Assembly: GCF_014873875.1 (NCBI RefSeq)
Contig: NZ_JADBEM010000001.1
Location: 7,254,001 to 7,318,000, forward strand
DNA length: 64,000 nt
Reading direction: 5' to 3'
DNA from: Actinopolymorpha pittospori
GTDB lineage: Bacteria > Actinomycetota > Actinomycetes > Propionibacteriales > Actinopolymorphaceae
Under the pieces are notes generated by a model. The model ran no database searches and was not told the origin of the DNA. It saw only the letters and a program-made list of their open reading frames with translations. Of the stretch, positions 9,512-17,671 are shown piece after piece. The position numbers were made by a program, and so were the translations under genes. Numbering within the stretch: the first letter of the stretch is position 1; each line of letters starts with the position of its first letter.

Positions 9512-10639
9512 CTACGAGTCGTTGAACCTTCTGGTCACGATCTCCGCCTTGCAGGTTTCGGTGCCGAGCGCGAGCGCCCCGATGAGGACGGGGGCGTCGC
9601 CGAGTGCGGAGATCTCGATCCGCGGCGGGGATTGCACGCGGGAGGACAGTTCGGCGCGTACCTCCTCGAGGAGGGGGCCGCAGTGCGATCCGATGCCGCC
9701 GCCGAGGACGACCAGTTCGACGTCGTTGACGCGGGCGATCGGCGCGATGGCGCAGGCGATGCGGCGGGCCTCCTCGTGAAGCACCAGCCGGGCGGTCGGG
9801 TCGTCCTGCGCGGTCGCGAAGATCTCCGGGACGGAGGGCGGGGTGTGCCCGTAGAGGCGGTGCGCGAACGCGCTGATCGCGTGCGCGGCAGGGCTGTCCG
9901 CGTCGCCGGGGAGGTCGATCTCACCGGCGGCGCCGGAGTGGCCTCGGTAGAGGTGGCCGCGCAGTACCAGCCCGGCGCCGACGCCGGTGCCGACGGAGAG
10001 GAACGCGAAGTCGTCGACGCCCTGGCCGAGCCCGCGCCACCGCTCGCCGAGCGCGGCGAGGTTGATGTCGTTCTCCACCGTCACCGGGTGTTCGAGGGAG
10101 ACCGACAGGGCTTCGACGATCGGGTATCCGTCGATGCGGGAGGGGTTGACCTTGCGGATCTTCCCGGTGGCCGGGTGGATGATGCCGGGCATCCCGACGA
10201 CGATCTCCTCGAGCCGGTCGAGGCTGACGCCGGCCTGGTCGAGGAGTCGGTCGCGTAGGCGCAGGGCGAGCCAGGGCAGCGCGGCGGCGTCGAGGTCGGT
10301 GTGGGTCAGGTCCTCCCGTGCGGTGGTCTCCCCGTCCAGGCTGGCCAGGGCAGCGCGGAGGAAGCGGCCGCCGACGTCGATGCCGAGAACGTAGGCCGAG
10401 CGGGGTACGGGTTCGAAGGTGATGTTGCGCTGCCGTACGACGCCGTCGGGTGCTGGACTCTCGCGGACCAGGCCGGCGGCGCCGAGGTCCTGGAGCACGT
10501 GGGAGACCGTCGGCTTGGCCATGCCCACGTGACGTGCGATCTCGGCGCGGGAGATGGGGTGGCCTCGCCAGATCGCGTCGAAGACGGTCCGGGCGTTCAT
10601 GCGGCGAAGCAGCGGGGCGTTCGCGCTCTGCTGGGCCAT
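9512..10639 (-). CDS. ROK-family transcriptional regulator
   Basis: 375 aa. An N-terminal winged helix (residues about 15-70: ISRAEIARHVGMAKPTVSHV, then LGAAGLVRE) is followed by a ROK sugar-kinase-like domain with the phosphate loop LGIDVGGRFLRAAL, the VGTGVGAGLVL motif and GHSGAAGEID. The ROK zinc signature (GHxx...CxCG/xxGCxE) is degenerate: the GHSGAAGE segment is kept but the cysteine cluster is missing, as in many actinobacterial ROK repressors. It is probably the first gene of an operon with the GH20 hexosaminidase, suggesting GlcNAc or chito-oligosaccharide control. Likely autoregulated through the inverted repeats upstream. Confidence 0.9.
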   Translation of the reverse strand: MAQQSANAPLLRRMNARTVFDAIWRGHPISRAEIARHVGMAKPTVSHVLQDLGAAGLVRESPAPDGVVRQRNITFEPVPRSAYVLGIDVGGRFLRAALASLDGETTAREDLTHTDLDAAALPWLALRLRDRLLDQAGVSLDRLEEIVVGMPGIIHPATGKIRKVNPSRIDGYPIVEALSVSLEHPVTVENDINLAALGERWRGLGQGVDDFAFLSVGTGVGAGLVLRGHLYRGHSGAAGEIDLPGDADSPAAHAISAFAHRLYGHTPPSVPEIFATAQDDPTARLVLHEEARRIACAIAPIARVNDVELVVLGGGIGSHCGPLLEEVRAELSSRVQSPPRIEISALGDAPVLIGALALGTETCKAEIVTRRFNDS

Positions 10640-10649
10640 GCGCAGGGAC

Positions 10650-10693
10650 GTTAGTAACGCCGCGACACCTGCACAAGTAATCCAGTGTTACTT
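10650..10693. promoter_or_regulatory. Candidate ROK operators
   Basis: Two related palindromes lie just upstream of the ROK start at 10639: GTTAGTAAC at 10650-10658, and AAGTAA-N7-TTACTT at 10675-10693 (perfect 6-base arms). The shared AGTAA/TTACT half-site and the position over the presumed promoter suggest autoregulation of the ROK-GH20 operon. They also lie upstream of the forward FAD oxidoreductase. Confidence 0.5.
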
Positions 10694-10926
10694 CCGGCCG
10701 CCTGGGGTGGCCGACATCGGCACCGTGCGGGGCCGGGCGCGTGGACCATAGCAGTAGTTGTCCGAATCCGGACACCCGTGCGGCGCGATCGGCTCGGCGG
10801 CCGTTAACACCCTCGACGTCCCGCACGGTGGGATGTCCGCCGGATCGAACCCCTCGGGTGCGGGCTAGAGTCCGTGGCGCCGACGGGGCCACGGTCGGGC
10901 GTACTTCGAATCGAGAGCAGTGCAGC

Positions 10927-12708
10927 ATGGGCATGACGCGCCGTTCGGTCCTGGGCGCGGGGGTGGCGGGTCTCGCGGGCGTCGCCGTCGGAGCCGGCGT
11001 CGCGGCCGGGGTGTCACGGGCGACCGCCGCGCGGGCGGAGGCCGATCCGACGCCGACCCCGACCGGCCGGACCTCACCGAAGTCACCGAGCACCAGCCCG
11101 TCCCCCACGACCCCGATCCTCCAACCGGACGTCCTCATCGCCGGCGCGGGAGTGGGCGGCGTCGCCGCGGCGCTCGCGCTGCTGCGCGCCCACCGCAGCG
11201 TCGTCCTCACCGAACCCACGACCTGGGTGGGCGGTCAGCTGACCAGCCAGGGCGTACCCCCGGACGAGCACTCCTGGATCGAGCAGGAAGGACTCGGGGC
11301 GACCCGCAGCTACCTGGAGCTTCGCGAGGCCGTCCGCGCGCACGTACGGCGGACCTACCCGCTCACCGACGCCGCCCGACGGTCGCAGCGACTCGACCCG
11401 GGGAAGGCGTGGACCGCCCTGTTGTGCGCCGAGCCGGCCATCTGGCATGCCGAGCTACGCGCGGCGCTCGCGCCGTACGAGTCGAGCGACCGGTTGCGTC
11501 TGCTGACCCAGGCGACGCCGGTGGGCGCGCTGGTGCGCAGTGGTGTCGTCCAGGCGGTGCGGTTTCGTACGCCCGACGGTGACGTCCGGGTCCAGCCGCG
11601 GTACGTGATCGACGCGACCGAGCTCGGCGAGCTGCTCCCCATGACCGGGGCACCCTTCGCGGTCGGGCGGGAGAAGGGCGGGTCACGCGCGGGTGGTGGC
11701 ACCGGTGAGCTCCACAACGACCAGACCTTCGCCGACCCGACCTGTCAGCAACCGTTCACGGTGGTCGCCGCGCTCGGCTACACGCCGAACCGGCCCGGCG
11801 CACGGGTGACCACGCCCTTCTACGACGACTTCGTCGCGGGGTACAGGAAGTTCGGCGCCGACGGGCGGGACGTCTTCGACCCCAGCCGGAGCTGGGCGTG
11901 GAAGGACGGCCGCAACTTCTGGGAGTATCGCCGGGTCCGCTACCAGGGCTACCTGCGCGACCCGTTCCTCGGCGACATCACGCTGCTCAACCAGGCCGAG
12001 AACGACCACGCGGATCGGCTGCTGATCCGGCCGGACGGACGGCTTGACAGCCTCGCGTTCAGGCTCGGATTTGCACGGGGAACGGAGCAGACCCGCGGCC
12101 TCGTCCAGTACTTCCAGCGGGACTACCAGCACGCCGACGGAACCGGGCGCGGCTGGCCGGGGATCCACCTCGTACCCGACGTCCTCGGCACCTCGACCGG
12201 GATCGCCGCGCACCCCTACGTCCGCGAGTCACGCCGCGCGAAGACGGCGCTGGCCATCACCGAGGACGACATCGGGGTGGCCGCCCGCGAACGCAGCCAC
12301 CCGAGCGCCAGGACGGGGACGCGGTACACCGACTCGGTGGGCACCGGTGCCGGGCCGCTCGACGTCCATCCCACCAAGGCGCACCCGATCGGGCTGTTCG
12401 AGGCGACGTACCCGTTCGAGATCCCGTTCCGCGCCCTGCTCCCCCGCGGCCTGCACAACCTCCTCGCCGGCGCGAAGAACATCGGCACCACGTACCTAGC
12501 CAATGGCAGCTACCGCTACCACCCGGTCGAGTGGAGTGTCGGCGAGGCGGCCGGACATGCCCTGGCGTTCGCGTTGCGGGAGAACGTCGAACCGCGGGCG
12601 TTGTCGGGTCGCTGGACGGCGTTCGCCCGCTACCTCGACGCCAACGGTGTGCACCGGCACTGGCCCGAGGACCTGGCCCGCCAGCGCGTGAACTCCTTCC
12701 ACTCCTGA
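10927..12708 (+). CDS. Tat-exported FAD-dependent oxidoreductase (FAD_oxidored)
   Basis: About 593 aa from ATG 10927 (an ATG at 10933 is equally possible). The N-terminus is a twin-arginine signal (TRRSVLGAGVAGLAG). A Thr/Pro/Ser-rich linker leads to an FAD-binding Rossmann motif (VLIAGAGVGGVAAALALL) and the WVGGQLTSQGVPPDEH segment of the FAD_oxidored family. The C-terminal part has NLLAGAKNIGTTYLANGSYRYHPVEW, cited here as key residues GAKNIG and YRYHPVEW, which close the FAD site. Such proteins often sit with polysaccharide-degradation genes and probably oxidise sugars or related compounds outside the membrane; the substrate is unproven. Upstream are possible ROK operators. Confidence 0.85.
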   Translation: MGMTRRSVLGAGVAGLAGVAVGAGVAAGVSRATAARAEADPTPTPTGRTSPKSPSTSPSPTTPILQPDVLIAGAGVGGVAAALALLRAHRSVVLTEPTTWVGGQLTSQGVPPDEHSWIEQEGLGATRSYLELREAVRAHVRRTYPLTDAARRSQRLDPGKAWTALLCAEPAIWHAELRAALAPYESSDRLRLLTQATPVGALVRSGVVQAVRFRTPDGDVRVQPRYVIDATELGELLPMTGAPFAVGREKGGSRAGGGTGELHNDQTFADPTCQQPFTVVAALGYTPNRPGARVTTPFYDDFVAGYRKFGADGRDVFDPSRSWAWKDGRNFWEYRRVRYQGYLRDPFLGDITLLNQAENDHADRLLIRPDGRLDSLAFRLGFARGTEQTRGLVQYFQRDYQHADGTGRGWPGIHLVPDVLGTSTGIAAHPYVRESRRAKTALAITEDDIGVAARERSHPSARTGTRYTDSVGTGAGPLDVHPTKAHPIGLFEATYPFEIPFRALLPRGLHNLLAGAKNIGTTYLANGSYRYHPVEWSVGEAAGHALAFALRENVEPRALSGRWTAFARYLDANGVHRHWPEDLARQRVNSFHS

Positions 12709-12748
12709 GCGTCCGGCGTCCGGCAGTCTGCGTCCGAACCGTCGCTCC

Positions 12749-12883
12749 GTTCTTGGAACCGTCGACCGGCCGGACCATGCCGGCCACGGTCGCTTTGACC
12801 GCTGTTCACCGCCGCTCACCAGCTTCATCTCAGCGAACGGCCACCATCCCCTCCAAAGGGACCGGCGGCCGTTTACTTTTGCG
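12749..12883. repeat. 135-bp intergenic repeat, copy A
   Basis: Matches 14468-14602 base for base with 9 differences over 135 positions and no gaps. It begins GTTCTTGGAACCGTCGACCG and ends TTTACTTTTGCG. It contains two hairpins: CGGTC-GCTTT-GACCG near the middle, and AACGGCC...GGCCGTT (12836-12842 with 12867-12873) followed by a T-rich stretch, as in a forward-strand terminator. Here it lies 40 bases downstream of the FAD oxidoreductase. The conservation of the whole 135 bp, not only the hairpin, suggests a mobile or functional element. Confidence 0.85.
12836..12880 (+). terminator. Terminator-like hairpin in repeat A
   Basis: Seven-base outer stem AACGGCC/GGCCGTT, inner TCCC/GGGA pairing, then TTTACTTTT. 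It fits a rho-independent terminator for the FAD oxidoreductase and lies 45 bases past the end of the convergent MDMPI gene. Confidence 0.5.
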
Positions 12884-12927
12884 GCCGAACGTTCCCTTCG
12901 TCGTGGCGGTGGGCGCCTCGGTGCCGG

Positions 12928-13731
12928 TCAGTCGCTGACATGGGCGGTGTTGTCGAGCCAGTGCTGGGCGAGGTCGGTGTCGCCGTCGACGCTGATGTTG
13001 GTGGCTTCGCGGTCGGTGAGAGGGAGTCGTCGGGTCAGGGCCAGCAGCAGCGATCGTGCCGGGCCGGTCACCGTCACATCGGCCTGCTGGGTTCCCGGCT
13101 GCCACGTCGCTCCGTCAGGCCGCCGTTCGACGAGCCAAGCGCCCGCGTCGTCCGCGGTGTCGGTGGCCAGCCACTGCAGGGTCTGCCCGGTGCCCCGGAT
13201 GGCGTGGGCGGACTCCGACCGCAGCATCTCCCACGTGGGGGAGGTGAGCATCGCGAGGTGGTTGCTGATGAGCGCGGCCGCGATGTCGGCGTCGACGTCG
13301 GCCGGTCGGTCCGCCGCGATGGCTGCGTCAAAGCCGTGGACGACCGTCTCGTTGAGGACGCTGGTCATCCAGAATCGCGTCCCGGACCGCTCGTCCCCCG
13401 CGGCGTTGAACACCGGCGCGTCGAGCGCGTCATCGGAGCAGGCGCTCGCGACCCGCTGCGCAGACTCCGACAGCCACGCTTGCCACTCGCGGGGGTCGGT
13501 GGGGAGTACGGCCATCTCCGTGGGCAGCTGTGTGGGGTCGGTGATGCGCCGCTCGATGATCTCCGCGACCCAGTGCTGGGTCTGGCCCACGTGCTCGACC
13601 AGGTCGGTGATGGTCCACTTCGGGGTTGTCGGCACGGCGGCGTCAGGTCCGGCCGCGGCGGCTGATTCCGCCAGGTGTCGGGTGTGTTCGACGATCGCTC
13701 GCCGGGCATGGTCCGCGTTCAGCTCGGTCAT
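12928..13731 (-). CDS. Maleylpyruvate-isomerase-family (MDMPI) protein
   Basis: About 267 aa. ATG 13731 is preferred because AAGGA lies 9 bases upstream; a GTG at 13746 is possible. The N-terminal DinB-like four-helix bundle shows the family signature WTITDLVEHVGQTQHWV, whose His would bind a metal. MNETVVHGFDAAIA-type segment (VLNETVVHGFDAAIAAD) gives the second His, and a C-terminal MDMPI_C-like domain ends the protein. Such proteins use or resemble mycothiol-dependent enzymes of actinobacteria; the reaction here is unknown. It converges on the FAD oxidoreductase across repeat copy A. Confidence 0.8.
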   Translation of the reverse strand: MTELNADHARRAIVEHTRHLAESAAAAGPDAAVPTTPKWTITDLVEHVGQTQHWVAEIIERRITDPTQLPTEMAVLPTDPREWQAWLSESAQRVASACSDDALDAPVFNAAGDERSGTRFWMTSVLNETVVHGFDAAIAADRPADVDADIAAALISNHLAMLTSPTWEMLRSESAHAIRGTGQTLQWLATDTADDAGAWLVERRPDGATWQPGTQQADVTVTGPARSLLLALTRRLPLTDREATNISVDGDTDLAQHWLDNTAHVSD

Positions 13732-13789
13732 TGGATTGTCCTTCACCTAGGTTCGTTGTGCTGTAACTGACTCCGCGTGCCGGTCGAAC

Positions 13790-14275
13790 TCATCGGTGGC
13801 CTGTGGATCGGCGTGTCAGGCGGCGGCGCCCGTGAATGTCATGCCGAGAGCTGAGACGGCCGGCGATCACGCCGATCGCACCGACGATGAGCGAGAAGAT
13901 CAGGACCAGCGCAATAGCCTGGTGGTCCTGTCCTTCCGTGATTGCCATTGCTATGAGCGAGGCGATGACGACAGTTGCCCACGGTGCGCTGGACCGAGCC
14001 AGGTCCCGTAGGTCGATCCGGACCGTCCATGGCTTCCTCGCGGCCGCTTGATGCGTCGATGTGCCTGGGTTCCCTCCGCTGGTGTGGCTGGGGAGATCAG
14101 CAAGTAGACGACCGAGGTCGCCTGTCCTGCGGGCAGTCAGTGCTGCGCCCAGGCGCTCAGTGAACTCGTCCTCGGTGAGCCGGCCGTACGCGTAGTGCTC
14201 ACGCAGCAGTTCGGCACAGTGGTGACGCTCCTCGTCACCCACGCGGTAGCCCGCGGTCCCACCTGTCGTGCCCAT
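13790..14275 (-). CDS. DUF1707 membrane protein
   Basis: About 161 aa from ATG 14275, with GGAGG 8 bases upstream. Residues about 10-60 form a DUF1707 domain (VGDEERHHCAELLREHYAYG, RLTEDEFTERLGAALTARR, then LGRLLADLP). Two hydrophobic helices follow (WATVVIASLIAMAIT and ALVLIFSLIVGAIGVIAG) and a basic tail. DUF1707 is widespread in actinobacteria beside membrane segments, with unknown function, possibly signalling or envelope-related. Confidence 0.85.
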   Translation of the reverse strand: MGTTGGTAGYRVGDEERHHCAELLREHYAYGRLTEDEFTERLGAALTARRTGDLGRLLADLPSHTSGGNPGTSTHQAAARKPWTVRIDLRDLARSSAPWATVVIASLIAMAITEGQDHQAIALVLIFSLIVGAIGVIAGRLSSRHDIHGRRRLTRRSTGHR

Positions 14276-14438
14276 GGCCGAACCTCCGTCAGACCAGGCT
14301 AGCCGTGCGCTTGGCCGCAACAGTTTGCCACTGAACCGACGGGAGCTGGACGCGTTCGTGATCTGGTGCTACTACACCAACCCCGTGCTGATCGGACCCC
14401 GCGGCGGGATGTGGGCGGAGGGCGTCACAGCGGATTAG
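14274..14438 (+). CDS. Short 54-aa hypothetical or gene remnant
   Basis: A forward frame from ATG 14274 to TAG 14436-14438. Its second half (LDAFVIWCYYTNPVLIGP, then GGMWAEGVTAD) has very strong G/C third-position bias and looks like the end of a folded protein. The ATG overlaps the opposite-strand DUF1707 start (14275-14273), an unlikely natural arrangement. A truncated C-terminus of a lost gene that begins within 14290-14340 is therefore also plausible. Repeat copy B with its terminator follows 30 bases on. Family not recognised. Confidence 0.35.
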   Translation: MAEPPSDQASRALGRNSLPLNRRELDAFVIWCYYTNPVLIGPRGGMWAEGVTAD

Positions 14439-14467
14439 TAGTCACGCAGCTCTGTCCCCTGTACTCA

Positions 14468-14602
14468 GTTCTTGGAACCGTCGACCGGCCGGACCGCGCT
14501 GGCCACGGTCGCTTTGACCGCTGTTCACCGCCGCTCATTAGCTTTGTCTCAGCGAACGGCCACCATCCCCTCTAAAGGGACCGGTGGCCGTTTACTTTTG
14601 CG
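14468..14602. repeat. 135-bp intergenic repeat, copy B
   Basis: Second copy of the repeat at 12749-12883, same orientation. Its main hairpin is better than in copy A: the ten-base stem AACGGCCACC/GGTGGCCGTT (14555-14564 with 14583-14592) is perfect. Base changes in the arms relative to copy A include a C-to-T that restores pairing. It ends 9 bases before the stop of the LLM oxidoreductase gene. Confidence 0.85.
14555..14600 (+). terminator. Terminator-like hairpin in repeat B
   Basis: Perfect 10-base stem with an inner TCCC/GGGA helix, followed by TTTACTTTTG. It is oriented to stop forward transcription, for which only the 54-aa frame ending at 14438 is upstream. Confidence 0.5.
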
Positions 14603-14610
14603 CGCAGGGG

Positions 14611-15573
14611 TCACACACCGGCAGCTTCGGCCCGCGCCCGTATCTCCACCGCCGTCTCAAGCATCTGCCGAGTGCTGACAAACCAGTCCTGCAGATTCAG
14701 ATCCACAATCAGCTCGTCCGCGCCCGACTCCGCCGCCGTGTGGATGTCGTCCATGATCTGGTCGAGAGTGCCGATGAACGCCGACCGGTCAGCTCCAGCC
14801 GGACGGTCGGTGAAGGTGACGTTTCCCACCACGACCATCTCCATCCGGCTCGCGTCCCGGCCGTACTCAGAAGCCATTTCCCGGATACGGTCCCAGTTCG
14901 CGCGCAGTTCTGCGGCTCCGGCCGGCCCGGGCGTGGTGAGGAGCGGCATCCAACCGTCCGCGCGTTTGGCAACGCGTTCGACGGCCTTGGAACTGCCGCG
15001 GCCCACGTTGATGCCACCGCCGGCCAGCACCACGGGGATTTTCGAAACGGGCTTGGGAAGGACCGTGGCGTTGTCGATGATGACGCGAGGACTGCGGAAG
15101 TTCACCGGGTCCGGCCCCCACACGGCCTCGAAGACGTCCAGCGTCTCGTCGAGGAAGCGGCCGCGGTCCGCTCGGGTGGCGCCAGTGGCCTGGAGTTCGT
15201 CGGTGGCCCAGCCGGTGCTTACACCTGCGATCATCCGGCCGCCGCTGATCTGGTCGATCGTGGCCAGCTGCTTCGCCAGCTGGACGGGTGTGTGGAGTGC
15301 GGCGATCAGAACGGCGGTACCCAGGCGCACCTGTTCGGTCACCACCGCCGCTGCCGTGAGGACGGCCAGAGGGTCGGCGGCCTGCCGCGAGGTTTCCGGC
15401 CACGGCACGTTCGGCAGATCGGCGTAGGACTCGACGGGCGTCTCCGGGAAGAGCAACCGTTCGTACGTCCACAAACTGGCATACCCGGCCGCTTCGGCCG
15501 TTCTGGCTGCTTCGACCAGGTCGTGTCGCAGGTCCACTCCCAGTCGCTGGGGCAGACGAAGTCCGAGTTTCAC
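14611..15573 (-). CDS. LLM-class F420-dependent oxidoreductase
   Basis: About 320 aa from the GTG at 15573, chosen because GGAG lies 6 bases upstream and the protein then begins VKLGLRLPQRLG as the family does. The luciferase-like barrel is complete: VTEQVRLGTAVLIAALHTP, QLATIDQISGGRMIAGVSTG, the VEAVWGPDP-like DVFEAVWGPDPV segment and RVAKRADGWMPLL. These flavin/F420 enzymes are abundant in actinobacteria and oxidise or reduce varied small molecules; the substrate is unknown. Monocistronic. Confidence 0.9.
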   Translation of the reverse strand: MKLGLRLPQRLGVDLRHDLVEAARTAEAAGYASLWTYERLLFPETPVESYADLPNVPWPETSRQAADPLAVLTAAAVVTEQVRLGTAVLIAALHTPVQLAKQLATIDQISGGRMIAGVSTGWATDELQATGATRADRGRFLDETLDVFEAVWGPDPVNFRSPRVIIDNATVLPKPVSKIPVVLAGGGINVGRGSSKAVERVAKRADGWMPLLTTPGPAGAAELRANWDRIREMASEYGRDASRMEMVVVGNVTFTDRPAGADRSAFIGTLDQIMDDIHTAAESGADELIVDLNLQDWFVSTRQMLETAVEIRARAEAAGV

Positions 15574-15887
15574 TGCATCTCCGATGAGTCGTTCCGGGAA
15601 GTGTGTCGCTGTGGACCGTGGGTCCGACTTCCATGCTTCCCACCGATCGGCGTGCGGCGCCGCCCTCGTCCGGCCAGGAATCACTCACATCTGGACAGGG
15701 CCGCGACCCGGCAACGGCCATCGTGGCGAAGCACTCCGCGACGCTCCCGCAGCGGGCGGCGCGAAGATCACCGCCCCGCGCGGCTTCAAGGACGGGAACA
15801 CCGCGCCTGAACACCATCGCTGGGAGGCGGACACCCCGCCTCCCAGCGACAGCTGACACCTCACAGCCTGAAGGCTGACGCCGGGGG
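15574..15887. other. Intergenic stretch with a strong hairpin
   Basis: About 314 bases between the LLM gene start and the 3' fragment of the disrupted sigma-operon gene. Nothing gene-like is supported; the only structure is the hairpin at 15817-15849. Confidence 0.5.
15817..15849. terminator. Perfect 14-bp hairpin, likely terminator
   Basis: Arms 15817-15830 (TCGCTGGGAGGCGG) and 15836-15849 are perfectly complementary with a 5-base loop. It lies about 40 bases beyond the end of the reverse-strand sigma operon fragment, so it probably ends that transcript. Confidence 0.6.
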
Positions 15888-16083
15888 TTATCCGGGCTGG
15901 TCCGACGCCTCGATCGCGGCCAGGTCGACCAGCTGGTAACCAGCTTTGGTCTCGACGTAGTAGAGCCGCTCGTCGCCCATCAGCCGGAAGCCGCCTCCGT
16001 CCAGGGCGGCGACTCGACCGGCTTTCCCGCTCTCGATGTCGTAGATGATGGACCTCGTCCTGTCCTCGAGATGGACTAAACCT
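15888..16083 (-). pseudogene. 3' fragment of beta-propeller gene cut by an IS
   Basis: The last roughly 60 codons (VHLEDRTRSIIYDIESG, then ALDGGGFRLMGDERLYYV and YQLVDLAAIEAS) read like the final blade of a TolB/WD40-like propeller. The frame has no start of its own and runs into insertion-sequence DNA at 16084. It is the missing C-terminus of the gene at 17672-18817. Joining the halves at the duplicated target leaves a one-base frame offset, so an extra small lesion exists in one half. Confidence 0.75.
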
Positions 16084-17667
16084 CGATCCGTGGACCCGCT
16101 GAGTTGATGGTCTTGGTTTTGGGTGGGTCGTGGTTGGTGGTGGGTGGGCAGGCCGGGATTGCTGGTCTGCCCAGCTTTCCTTTGGTCTCCGGTCGGGCCT
16201 TGGTGGCGGGTGGCTAGTTTTAGGCGACGTGTGGTGGCCCGGTTGCGGGGCGGAACACGTTGTGCCAGAGGGTGTTCCACTGTTCCGCCCAGGGCCAGTG
16301 CTCGGGCAGGTGTAGGACGGTGCGGCGCTGTGGGTGGGCGATTCTGGCGGGGACGGTGACGATCTGACGGCGCAGCGTCGCGCCGCGGGCGGCGGCGTGG
16401 CGGGGGCTGGTGAGGGTGCCGGCGGCGCGGAGCAGGTTGTGGGTGATGGCTGCGCAGATCGCCCAGGCGCTGTTGGCGGCGAACCGGCCTGAGGGTAGGT
16501 GAGCCAAGGGTCCGTCGATCAGGTCGGCGAACACGGTTTCGATGATCGCGTGCCGGCGGTGGGTGATGTCAGCCTGCGCGGTGGGTTCGGTGTTGTTGGT
16601 GAAGAACGGGTGGTGACGCCATACCGGGAACAGCTCCTGATCGCCGGCCTGGTCGTGGGCTCGGTCCCGGACCCTGCGCACGACCAGCCGGGCGGTGACC
16701 GGGTGTTTGGTGGAGGTGAACGCGGTGAACTCCGTCTCGGCGACCTCGGCGTCGGAGATCAACTCACCGGTGTCGGGATCGGTGACCGCGCCGGGGTAGT
16801 GCACCGGGGTCCAGGCGTCGTCGGGGATGGAGGCGATCGCAGCGGTCACTGCCGGGTTCTTGGTCAGCACCACCGAGAACCGCGCCCCTGCTTTCACACA
16901 CGCGGCGACCACGGCGTGGTTGCCATACGCCGAGTCGCCCCGCATCAGGATTTCGCCGGCCGCCCCGGCGGCGCGGGTGGTGGCGATCGCTTCGGCCACC
17001 ATGCTCGCCGCACCTTTCCCAGACCCGGCCCGTCCGGCGCGGAGCCGGATCCCGGCCACCACCGGCGCGCCCTGGCTGGTGCTGATCGTGGTCGCCAGCG
17101 GTGACAAGCCCCGGCGCAGCACCTGCCGGCCGGCGATCTTGGTGTGCCCGAAGCTCGCGCCCTGCTTGGCGTGCCCATAGACCGGGCGTAGGAGTGAGTC
17201 GATGTCGATGAACGCCTGGGTCTCGATGCCGGGCAGCAGCCCGCTGGCCTGGACAAGGTTGACCAGATGAGCCCGCGCGACCGACGCCAACTGCATGCAG
17301 TGGCCGTGGGTGAACTCCCGCAGAAACTGGCCAAGCGTCGCCGGCGCATACACCCCGCCGAACAGCCGGCGCATCCCACCAGAGCGGATCACATCCAGAT
17401 CATCGATACAGTCCGCGCCGGCAGCCATCCCCGCGATGATCGAGGTGAGCTTGCCCGCCGGGTTGGCCGCTGCCGACCTCACCGTCGTGGTCCGGATCGC
17501 GACCCGCTCGTCCACCAGCTCCGACAGGCCCGCCCGCTCGGCCAACGCCATCACCGGCACCAGGCCCGCACACGACACCAGGTTCTGATCATCGAACACC
17601 GGCGTGGCTCGCGACCACCCGTACGGTAGTTTCACTCTCAGTGCCTTTTGGATCGGGTTGGATCAGG
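16084..17667 (-). mobile_element. IS1380-family insertion sequence
   Basis: About 1584 bp. It is flanked by the direct repeat ACCT (16080-16083 and 17668-17671), matching the 4-bp duplications of IS1380 elements. The ends are imperfectly inverted: CGATCCGTGGACCCG at left and, read inward from the right, CCTGATCCAACCCG (shared GATCC and ACCCG). It holds one transposase gene. It interrupts the propeller gene downstream of an ECF sigma factor. Exact ends are inferred from the duplication. Confidence 0.75.
16220..17635 (-). CDS. IS1380-family transposase
   Basis: 471 aa, a full-length DDE transposase of the IS1380 group. Features: N-terminal GLVPVMALAERAGL, first Asp in AFIDIDSLLRPVYG, GHTKIAGRQVLRRGLSPL, second Asp in EILMRGDSAYGN, and the late RRHAIIETVFADLIDGPLAHL segment holding the Glu. 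The tail has ITHNLLRAAGTL and the basic residues usual for the family. The frame is intact, so the element may still move. Start ATG 17635. Confidence 0.95.
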   Translation of the reverse strand: MKLPYGWSRATPVFDDQNLVSCAGLVPVMALAERAGLSELVDERVAIRTTTVRSAAANPAGKLTSIIAGMAAGADCIDDLDVIRSGGMRRLFGGVYAPATLGQFLREFTHGHCMQLASVARAHLVNLVQASGLLPGIETQAFIDIDSLLRPVYGHAKQGASFGHTKIAGRQVLRRGLSPLATTISTSQGAPVVAGIRLRAGRAGSGKGAASMVAEAIATTRAAGAAGEILMRGDSAYGNHAVVAACVKAGARFSVVLTKNPAVTAAIASIPDDAWTPVHYPGAVTDPDTGELISDAEVAETEFTAFTSTKHPVTARLVVRRVRDRAHDQAGDQELFPVWRHHPFFTNNTEPTAQADITHRRHAIIETVFADLIDGPLAHLPSGRFAANSAWAICAAITHNLLRAAGTLTSPRHAAARGATLRRQIVTVPARIAHPQRRTVLHLPEHWPWAEQWNTLWHNVFRPATGPPHVA

Positions 17668-17671
17668 ACCT

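Noticed and set aside
8519..10258. Forward frame of 579 codons opposite the GH20 and ROK genes
   Set aside because: Typical antisense artefact of GC-rich genes; no motifs.
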